A model generated the notes under the pieces. The model was given only the letters and a program-made list of their open reading frames with translations. It had not been told where the DNA came from and did no database searches. A program made the translations under genes and the position numbers. Source: an uncultured Pseudomonadota bacterium (GTDB lineage Bacteria; Myxococcota_A; UBA796; UBA9615). Taken from it: a stretch of 38,223 nucleotides of DNA. The first letter of the stretch is position 1; each line of letters opens with the position of its first letter. Below are positions 32,116 through 38,223 of the stretch, in pieces. Location: the NCBI GenBank assembly GCA_937891735.1, contig CALAGR010000260.1, positions 1-38,223 of the forward strand. The letters run 5' to 3'.

Positions 32116-33324
32116 TTACGCCATGCCCTCGAGCTTCTCGTCCCAGTCGCCGGGCACGCCGTCCACCCGCGCCGCCCCAGCCACCCCCTGTCGCACGACC
32201 AGGTCGAGCACGTGAAGGAAGCGTTCGATGTCCGCGTCGGTCGTCACGGTCACCCTCACCCAGGGCGCCAGCGCGCCGACGTGGCCTCGGGTGCCGATGA
32301 GGACCCGGTGGGCCGCGAACGCCGCCGCCCAGTTGCGGACCGGCGCGCTGAGCTTGATGAGGACGAACGCGCTCTGGGTGGCGCGGGCTTCGATGCCGCG
32401 CATGCTCAGCGCCGCCAGGAGACGCGCGGACAGGGACCGACGGTTCGCCACCCGCCGCAGCATCGAGTCGCTGTCGTCGAGGGAGGCCACCGCCGCGTGC
32501 AGGCTCGGCGAGGCGATGGTGTAGCTCGGCTTGACCACGTCGATGGCGCGCAGCAGCTCCGAGCGGCCGATCAGGTAGCCGATCCGCAGGCCGGCGAGGC
32601 CGTAGTCCTTCGAGAAGGAGCGAAGCACGATCACGTTGGGAGGCAGCCGGTCGCGGAACGCGGGGTCCAGGATCGAACACCCGTGGTAGGCCACGTACAC
32701 CTCGTCCACGAGGAACAGCGTGCGCGGCGACTCCATGGGCAGGGACAGCAGGGTCTCGATGGGGACCGCGGTGCCCACGGGGGAGCTGGGGTTGCCGAGC
32801 ACCGTCAGCCGGGGGGTGCGCGCGAGCATCTGCCTGCGGAGCTGCTCCACGGGGAAGCTCAGATCGTCGTTGTAGTCCACGCGCTCCACGAAGGCGCCCC
32901 CGGACTCCGCCGCCGCGAGGTACGCCCCCGCCGACGGCCGGGGCAGGAGCACCCGGGCCCCCTCCTCCACGAAGCAGCGAAAGGCCAGCCGGATGGCCTC
33001 GTCGGTGCCCGCCGTGACGGACGTCCAGTCCACAGGCACGTCGTGCAGCGCGGCCAGGCGTTCCCGCAGCGGCCACTCGTTGGGGTAGTGCGCGTAGGCC
33101 GCGGGGTCGAGCGCCGACAGGACCTCGGCGACCCGGGGCGACGCGGGCGAGTCGTCCTCTCCCAGGTCCAGCCGCAGGAAGCTCTGTCGTTCGGGGAACC
33201 CGCGGGGCACCCGATGGGAGCGTTGCACCGAGTCGCGCGCGGCCGGGAGCACCAGGGCCGCGGGCTCCGGGTCTGGCGGTGGTTGGTCACCCTCTTCGGG
33301 CTCGGGGCCTTCTGGCTCGTTCAA
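32116..33324 (-). CDS. Histidinol-phosphate-aminotransferase-like PLP enzyme
   Basis: A 402-aa class I/II aminotransferase of the HisC/CobD branch: YPNEWPLRERLA, VTAGTDEAIRLAF, NPSSPVGT (Asn178), VDEVYVAY (Asp207, Tyr210) and SFSKDYGLAGLRIGY with PLP lysine Lys239 and Arg247. No other his genes are near, so the substrate is uncertain. The first ~30 residues are a Pro/Glu-rich stretch; the start TTG at 33324 lacks a clear ribosome site, and a GTG at 33252 is an alternative. It is 79 nt upstream of the XPB gene on the same strand. Confidence 0.9.
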   Translation of the reverse strand: MNEPEGPEPEEGDQPPPDPEPAALVLPAARDSVQRSHRVPRGFPERQSFLRLDLGEDDSPASPRVAEVLSALDPAAYAHYPNEWPLRERLAALHDVPVDWTSVTAGTDEAIRLAFRCFVEEGARVLLPRPSAGAYLAAAESGGAFVERVDYNDDLSFPVEQLRRQMLARTPRLTVLGNPSSPVGTAVPIETLLSLPMESPRTLFLVDEVYVAYHGCSILDPAFRDRLPPNVIVLRSFSKDYGLAGLRIGYLIGRSELLRAIDVVKPSYTIASPSLHAAVASLDDSDSMLRRVANRRSLSARLLAALSMRGIEARATQSAFVLIKLSAPVRNWAAAFAAHRVLIGTRGHVGALAPWVRVTVTTDADIERFLHVLDLVVRQGVAGAARVDGVPGDWDEKLEGMA

Positions 33325-33368
33325 GACCGGGTCATCGTAGCAGCGGGTCCGCGGTACTCTGGACTTCG

Positions 33369-34820
33369 ATGGATCGGCTCGCCCCCTTCGCTGTCCTGCT
33401 GCTGGTCGGTTGCCCCAGCGGGCCGCCCGGAGCGCCGCCCTCCGCGACCCTCATGCAGCCCCTGGTGGACGCTTCGATCCCCGTCGGGATCGACGTGGCG
33501 CTGCAGGCCCAGGTGGTCGCCGGCGGTGGGGGCCCGGTGGTGGCGGTGGGCTGGATCTCCGACCGGGACGGGGAGCTGGCCTTCGCGGAGCCCGACGACA
33601 ACGGGATCGCAGCGACCACGGCCGCGTTCAGCACCGTCGGGGAGCACGTCATCACGGTGACCGCCTACGACCGGGTCGGTGGCGAGGGCACGGACTCAGC
33701 CGCGGTCCGGGTGCGCACCGCCACCGCTCCCTTCCTGAGCATCAACTCGCCCTGGGGCGCTGGCATCTGGTTCGCCGACGCGGTCCTGCTCGAGGCCGAG
33801 GTGCAGGACGTGGAGCACGAGGCAAGCGCGCTGCGGATCACCTGGACCGAGGACGACGTGCCGCTGCTCATCGATCTCGTGCCCGACGCCTTCGGTGTCG
33901 CGGGCGGCGTCGTGACGAGCACGGAGGGCGCGCACGTCTACGCGGCCACGGTGGTGGATCCCGACGGCCAGAGCACGTCGGACTCCGTGTCGATCCAGGT
34001 GGGCCCGCCCAACACGGCGCCGTCCTGCTCCATCGACGAGCCGGTCAGCCCCGCGGAGCGCCACCGGGGCACCGAGGTGCTCTTCCGGCTGGGGGTGTCC
34101 GACGCGGAGACGCCCGCCTCAGACCTGAGCTGGCGCCTGGAGTCCAACGTGGATGGGCTGCTGGCCACGGGCGCGGGGCAGGACGGGCCCATCGAGCGCG
34201 CGCTGGCCCTCAGTGAGGACGGCCACCTGGTGACGCTCACCGTCCAGGATGGCTTCGGGGGCGAATGCACCACCAACGCGGCCGTGACCATGCGCGACTG
34301 CGATCTCGATCTGGACGGCTCGGTGGCGACGGCGTGCGGCGGCGGCGACTGCAACGACGGCGATCCGTCCGTGGCGCCCTTCGTCGGGGACGTCTACGGC
34401 GACGGCGTCGACGCGGACTGCGACGGCATGGACTGCGGCGCCGGGTTTGGATCCGACGGCACCTACTTCGCCGCGTGCTTTCCGATCCTGGATCACGCCG
34501 CCAGCGATCAGGCGTGCGTGGACGCCGGGTATGGCGGCCTCGCCTCGGTCCGCAACGCCGTCGAGGAGCAGCTCGTCGTGGACCTCGCCGCGCCGCTGCC
34601 CAACGGGCGCCTGTGGATCGGCCTGAAGAACGCGTCGGGGGCGTGGTGGTCGTGGGGCGATGGGTCCAGCAGCTTCTATCGGCCCTGGATCCCAGGACAG
34701 CCGGATCTGGCCACGTTCCCCGCCTGCGCAGAGATCACCTGGCAGGGCGGTTGGTCGGATCTGCCCTGCACCAGCAGCTACCTGAACCTCGGCATGGTCT
34801 GCGCCCTGCGCCCCTGAGTG
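33369..34820 (+). CDS. Lipoprotein with Ig-like domains and C-type lectin domain
   Basis: A 483-aa product ending with the TGA after residue 483, from ATG 33369. MDRLAPFAVLLLVGCPS is a lipoprotein signal (lipobox VGC, Cys15). About three Ig-like/PKD-like domains (about 20-310) include IPVGIDVALQAQVVAGGGGP and TITVTAYDRVGG-type strands. A MopE-like Asp/Cys motif (GGGDCNDGDPSVAPFVGDVYGDGVDADCDGMDC) follows. The C-terminal ~120 residues form a C-type-lectin domain: CFPILDHAASDQACVDAGYGGLASV, RLWIGLKN, WIPGQPD and GWSDLPC...GMVCALRP with the four canonical Cys. It is likely surface-exposed and could bind a glycan or protein. Confidence 0.88.
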
Positions 34821-34869
34821 GGCCCCTGCCCTGCGGAGGCGGATCCACAGCGGGTACACTCCCCGCTCC

Positions 34870-36570
34870 GTGAAGATCCTCGGCATCAACGACAACCACG
34901 ACGCCGGCGCGGCTCTCGTCATCGACGGAGAGCTGATCGCCGCCGTGGGCCAGGAGCGGATCGACCGCAACAAGAACAGCGGCGCGTTCCCCTGGGACGC
35001 GATCTATGACTGCCTGTACCACGCCGGGCTCGAGCCCAAGGACATCGACAGGATCGTGTTCGGCAGCCACTTCACCCCGGCCACGGTGCTGCGCCGCTTC
35101 GCCCAGCTGCACCACAACACCAAGGCCACGGCGTCCCAGTACAGCCCCCTGCTCAACGCCTACGTCGCCTACCAGGTGGCCGTGAAGGAGGCGGGCCTGT
35201 GGCCCATCGAGGCCGATCTGGGCCGTCGTCTGCTCCAGCGGCGCATGCGCGACCGCGGCTTCGGCGCCCCCGTCACCACGCTGGACCACCACGCCGCCCA
35301 CGCCTACTCCGCCTACCGCAGCCAGCCCCACCTCAACGCGCTGGCCATCACGGTGGACGCGATGGGGGACGGCACGTCCGTCACGGTCTCCGAGGGCCAC
35401 GGCGGCGACCTCAAGCTCGTGTACCGGCAGAGCGGCTTCAGCGCCGTGAACACCTACTACTCGCGGATCACGGAGTACCTGGGCTTCCGGGCGCTGCGGC
35501 ACGAGGGGAAGATCACGGGTCTGGCGGCCTACACCCCGTCCCCCCCGGAGCTGGAGGCCCACTTCGCCAGGCAGCTGCGCTTCGATCCGAAGCGCGGCGG
35601 GTTCTCGCTCATCAACTACCTGCGCCCCCAGAGCAAGACGGATCGGTGGCACACCTTCCTGGAGGGGTACAACCGCGAGCAGATCGCGGCGTCGCTGCAG
35701 CGCAACCTGGAGAAGCAGGTCTGCGCCTTCATCCAGCACTGGGTGAGCAAGACGGGGCGGGGCGCGGTGGCCCTCGCCGGCGGCATCTTCGCCAACGTGA
35801 AGCTGAACCAGCGGATCCACGAGATCCCCGAGGTCACCAGCATCTTCGTGTACCCCAACATGGGGGACGGCGGCCTGGCGGCCGGCGCGGCCCTCGCCCT
35901 GTCGGCGGTGACCCCACACCGGCTCCGCGACGTGTACCTGGGCCGGGACTTCTCCGATGAGGAGTGCCTGCGGGTGCTGCAGGACTCCGGCCTGCCCTTC
36001 AGTCGGCCCGATGACCTCGCCGAGCAGGTCGCGGACCGGCTGATCGAAGGCAAGGTCGTGGCGCGCTCGGCGGGACGCATGGAGTGGGGCCCCCGGGCCC
36101 TGGGCAACCGCACCGTCATGTTCCGCCCCGACGATCCGGCCGTGAACGACTGGCTCAACAAGAAGCTGCAGCGCACCGAGTTCATGCCCTTCGCGCCGGT
36201 GACCCTGTGGGAGGAGCGGGACAGCTGCTACCTCGGGCTGCAGGGCGCCGAGGACGCCGCGCGCTTCATGACCGTGTGCTTCGACTGCACCGACGCCATG
36301 AAGAAGCACTCCCCCGGCGTGGTGCACATCGACGGCACGGCGCGGCCGCAGCTGCTCCAGCGGCAGGACAATCCCGACTACTACGACATCGTCGCGGCGT
36401 TCTTCCGCAAGACGGGGATCCCCAGCGTCATCAACACCTCGTTCAACATGCACGAGGAGCCCATCGTCCGGTCCCCTCGCGACGCGGTGCGGGCGTTCGT
36501 GGCGGCCGGCCTCGACTACCTCATCCTGGGCCCGTTTCTCGTGGAACAGGCGACCGGCGCGAAGGCATGA
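34870..36570 (+). CDS. NodU/CmcH-type carbamoyltransferase
   Basis: A 566-aa protein of the carbamoyltransferase family. The N-terminal Kae1-like half has MKILGINDNHDAGAALVIDG, LDHHAAHAYSAYRSQP (metal-binding His pair) and AITVDAMGDGTSVTV. VALAGGIFANVKLNQRI, SAGRMEWGPRALGNRTV and PSVINTSFNMHEEPIVRSPRDAV belong to the C-terminal half. The enzyme moves a carbamoyl group from carbamoyl phosphate via carbamoyl-adenylate to a hydroxyl of a sugar, antibiotic or Nod factor. The start is GTG 34870. Its ATGA overlaps the next gene, so the two are coupled; the acceptor is unknown. Confidence 0.94.
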   Translation: MKILGINDNHDAGAALVIDGELIAAVGQERIDRNKNSGAFPWDAIYDCLYHAGLEPKDIDRIVFGSHFTPATVLRRFAQLHHNTKATASQYSPLLNAYVAYQVAVKEAGLWPIEADLGRRLLQRRMRDRGFGAPVTTLDHHAAHAYSAYRSQPHLNALAITVDAMGDGTSVTVSEGHGGDLKLVYRQSGFSAVNTYYSRITEYLGFRALRHEGKITGLAAYTPSPPELEAHFARQLRFDPKRGGFSLINYLRPQSKTDRWHTFLEGYNREQIAASLQRNLEKQVCAFIQHWVSKTGRGAVALAGGIFANVKLNQRIHEIPEVTSIFVYPNMGDGGLAAGAALALSAVTPHRLRDVYLGRDFSDEECLRVLQDSGLPFSRPDDLAEQVADRLIEGKVVARSAGRMEWGPRALGNRTVMFRPDDPAVNDWLNKKLQRTEFMPFAPVTLWEERDSCYLGLQGAEDAARFMTVCFDCTDAMKKHSPGVVHIDGTARPQLLQRQDNPDYYDIVAAFFRKTGIPSVINTSFNMHEEPIVRSPRDAVRAFVAAGLDYLILGPFLVEQATGAKA

Positions 36571-37253
36571 CCGAGCTCATCCCCCTCATCCCTTTGGGGT
36601 TCGAGCGCCTGCCCGAAGAGCAGATGGAGGAGCGGTCCATCGCGTTCCTGGGCAGGGTGCGCACCCGGCGCTCGGTCCGCCACTTCAGCACCGATCCGGT
36701 GCCCCTGGACGTGGTGCGGCGGTGCATCGACGCGGCCGCGCAGGCCCCGTCGGGCGCCAACAAGCAGCCCTGGTCGTTCGTGATCGTGTCGGATCCGTCG
36801 CTGCAGAAGCGGATCCGGGAGGGCGCCGAGGAGGAGGAACGCGCGTTCTACGAGGGGCGCGCGAACCAGCGCTGGCTGGACGACCTGGCGCCCCTGGCGA
36901 CCGACGCACACAAGCCGTTCCTGGTGGACGCGCCGGTGCTGATCGCGGTGTTCGCCCAGCGCCAGGGCACGGCCGACGAGCAGCACTACTACGTGCAGAC
37001 GTCCGTGGGTCTGGCCTGCGGGGTCCTGATCACCGCGCTGCACGACGCGGGGCTCGCCACCCTCACCCACACGCCGAGTCCGATGAACTTCCTGTCGGAG
37101 ATCCTGGGGCGACCGCGCAACGAGCGGCCGTTCCTGCTGCTGCCGGTGGGCTACCCCGTTCAGGGCTGTCAGGTGCCGGACCTGCCGCGCAAGAGCCGCG
37201 CCGAGTACCTCACCGAGCACATCGCCGGCGCCGCGGACTCAGACGCGGACTGA
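36567..37253 (+). CDS. Iodotyrosine-deiodinase-like flavoprotein (nitroreductase fold)
   Basis: A 228-aa FMN protein from ATG 36567 (ATGA overlap with the carbamoyltransferase stop). RTRRSVRHFS binds FMN phosphate and APSGANKQPWSFVIVSDPS is the usual nitroreductase segment. The region EEEERAFYEGRANQRWLDDL and HKPFLVDAPVLIAVF aligns with the active-site lid of animal iodotyrosine deiodinase. Glu91, Tyr95 and Lys116 occupy the positions of the substrate-chelating Glu-Tyr-Lys triad, with identical spacing (4 and 21 residues). LLLPVGYPVQGCQVPDLPRKSRAEYL ends similarly to human IYD. Substrate here is inferred, perhaps halotyrosine or another halogenated phenol. It is convergent and directly abuts the SRPBCC gene. 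Confidence 0.9.
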   Translation: MTELIPLIPLGFERLPEEQMEERSIAFLGRVRTRRSVRHFSTDPVPLDVVRRCIDAAAQAPSGANKQPWSFVIVSDPSLQKRIREGAEEEERAFYEGRANQRWLDDLAPLATDAHKPFLVDAPVLIAVFAQRQGTADEQHYYVQTSVGLACGVLITALHDAGLATLTHTPSPMNFLSEILGRPRNERPFLLLPVGYPVQGCQVPDLPRKSRAEYLTEHIAGAADSDAD

Positions 37254-37787
37254 TCAGGACGGGTTCGCCGCCGCGTAGGCTCGGATCGACAGGGCCAGGT
37301 TGCGCATGCTCTTCGTCAGGTGGCCCGAGATGAACTTCTCGATCTGGGGTCGGATCCGGCGAGCCAGGAACTTGGGCACGCCCGGCACCTTGTCCGGGTA
37401 GATGTCGAGATCGATGGCCATGGACAGGGTCGCGGTGTCCTCGCCGACGGCCGTGACGGTCGTGGTGCCCGAGCAGGAGAAGATCCCGATCTGCTTCAGG
37501 GGCTCCAGCCGCCACCGGCACGACTTCGTGGAGGTGGTCCAGGTGGCGTGGTCGTCCCAGCTGATCAGCTCCCGGCTGGCGAACTTCTGCACCGCGGCGG
37601 GCACCGCGTCCATCGAGCCGATCCAGCGGTTCACCAGCGTCACCTGGTCTTCGGTCTCGACCCGCGAGGTCACCGTGATGGAGTCCGCCCCCTCCATGTA
37701 GGGGACCAGGGAGGGCATGTCGTCGCGGATCAGGTGGAAGACGGCCTCGGCGGACAGCGGCAGGGGATCGGACAGGTCGATGCGCAT
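37254..37787 (-). CDS. SRPBCC/START-like ligand-binding protein (DUF2505-like)
   Basis: A 177-aa protein from ATG 37787. MRIDLSDPLPLSAEAVFHLIRDDMPSLVPYMEG opens as SRPBCC/polyketide-cyclase proteins do, then strands ITVTSRVETEDQVTLVNRWIGS and ATWTTSTKSCRWRLEPLKQIGIFSCSGTTTVTAVGEDTATLSMAIDLDI. A long C-terminal helix (EKFISGHLTKSMRNLALSIRAYAAANPS) closes the pocket. This fits DUF2505, a hydrophobic-ligand-binding group. The open frame extends 44 codons upstream but those are not conserved. It lies 7 nt after the MopE-like gene on the same strand. Confidence 0.78.
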   Translation of the reverse strand: MRIDLSDPLPLSAEAVFHLIRDDMPSLVPYMEGADSITVTSRVETEDQVTLVNRWIGSMDAVPAAVQKFASRELISWDDHATWTTSTKSCRWRLEPLKQIGIFSCSGTTTVTAVGEDTATLSMAIDLDIYPDKVPGVPKFLARRIRPQIEKFISGHLTKSMRNLALSIRAYAAANPS

Positions 37788-37794
37788 GGCGCAA

Positions 37795-38223
37795 TCATCG
37801 CCGTGGGGGGCCCGCTCCGTCCACCCGTCGGCGCGCAAGTCCGCCCAGGAGGAGCACCAGGAAGGAGGCCCCGCCGGGCTCTCCGAACGACCAGCCGCAG
37901 CCCCGGTTGGCGCAGCCACTTCCCGTCGCGTCGTCGTCGTCCCCGGGGGGCGTGCAGCCCTCGTCGATCACGCCGTCGCAGTCGTTGTCCACGGCGTCCC
38001 CGCAGGTCTCGAGGCCGCCCAGGCTCACCGACGAGGTCGAGTCGTCGCAGTCGCCGCGGCACGGGCTCTGCAGATCGCCGTCGGAGTCGCGCTCGACGGC
38101 GGGAAGGTCGCCGTCGCAGTCCGTGTCCACGCCGTCGCAGCCCTCGGGCGCCGCGGGGTGGCGCGACGCGTCGTTGTCGGCGCAGTCGCCGGCGCAGGCC
38201 AGCCAGCCGTCGCCGTCGGCGTC
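37795..38223 (-). CDS. MopE-like Asp/Cys-repeat protein with MYXO-CTERM-like tail, N-terminus cut by window edge
   Basis: The frame is open from the window edge to the TGA at 37797, giving 142 residues of C-terminus. Repeats of the form D-x-D-C-D-G-D and C-G-D-A-V-D-N-D-C-D-G-V-I-D-E-G-C match the putative metal-binding MopE motif (PF11617). After a GDDDDATG linker the sequence ends in a Cys-containing stretch, a hydrophobic segment (GASFLVLLLGGL) and ARRR, as in MYXO-CTERM sorting tails. It is therefore likely anchored at the cell surface. It lies upstream of the SRPBCC gene and may share its transcript. Confidence 0.85.
   Translation of the reverse strand, partial: DADGDGWLACAGDCADNDASRHPAAPEGCDGVDTDCDGDLPAVERDSDGDLQSPCRGDCDDSTSSVSLGGLETCGDAVDNDCDGVIDEGCTPPGDDDDATGSGCANRGCGWSFGEPGGASFLVLLLGGLARRRVDGAGPPRR

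Noticed and set aside
28617..32300. 1227-codon open frame on the plus strand
   Set aside because: Antisense to the XPB partner and XPB genes; composition is Val/Leu/Gln/His-rich with no motif, while the minus-strand genes have full domains.
34735..36453. 572-codon minus-strand frame under the carbamoyltransferase
   Set aside because: Shadow frame; the plus-strand gene shows all carbamoyltransferase motifs.
1..38223. tRNA, rRNA, insertion sequence or prophage genes
   Set aside because: None seen: no clover-leaf-like segments noticed, no transposase or integrase motifs, and base composition looks even.

Overview
The window is a 38.2 kb, very GC-rich, densely packed stretch of bacterial chromosome. 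Its features point to Myxococcota (the old Deltaproteobacteria). These are an AgmX/PglI-type 'myxo_SS_tail' lipoprotein, a MopE-like Asp/Cys-repeat protein with a MYXO-CTERM-like tail, an OmpA protein with thrombospondin type-3 repeats, a two-domain PilZ protein and many orphan lipoproteins. Nothing requires a plasmid, phage or integrated element. I see no transposase, integrase, tRNA, rRNA or CRISPR array.

Layout. 1-5 kb: a partial MinD/ParA-like protein with a degenerate P-loop, a cluster of DnaA-box-like sites, a membrane histidine kinase, and divergently selA. 4.5-8.9 kb (minus strand): a secreted protein split by a frameshift, an antiquitin-type aldehyde dehydrogenase, a low-molecular-weight phosphatase, a four-helix membrane protein and a CPBP protease; the last three are coupled by 4-nt overlaps. 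9-12.9 kb: a lipoprotein facing a small secreted protein, then a stand-alone Cas6-family RAMP protein and two tandem paralogous lipoproteins. 12.8-15.9 kb (minus): a sugar module of GT2 glycosyltransferase, APS kinase CysC and a polytopic GT-C-like protein. 16-19 kb: OmpA/TSP3 protein and PilZ protein. 19-23.5 kb: an operon of a membrane protein, a beta-propeller lipoprotein and a Cys-rich lipoprotein, then a globin overlapping a second propeller lipoprotein. 23.5-28.3 kb: an RND/MMPL exporter, a REC plus degenerate GGDEF protein coupled to the SS_tail lipoprotein, and a YkgJ-type cysteine-cluster protein. 28-33.3 kb (minus): a HisC-like aminotransferase, the XPB helicase and its Helicase_C_3-domain partner. 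33.4-38.2 kb: a C-type-lectin lipoprotein, a NodU-type carbamoyltransferase coupled to an iodotyrosine-deiodinase-like flavoprotein, then (minus) an SRPBCC protein and the end of a MopE-like protein.

The most interesting items are the Cas6-family protein with no CRISPR context, the deiodinase homologue that keeps the E-Y-K substrate-binding triad and is coupled to a carbamoyltransferase, and the XPB plus partner pair resembling the Mycobacterium Rv0861c/Rv0862c arrangement. All family calls come from reading translated sequence by eye; no search was run.
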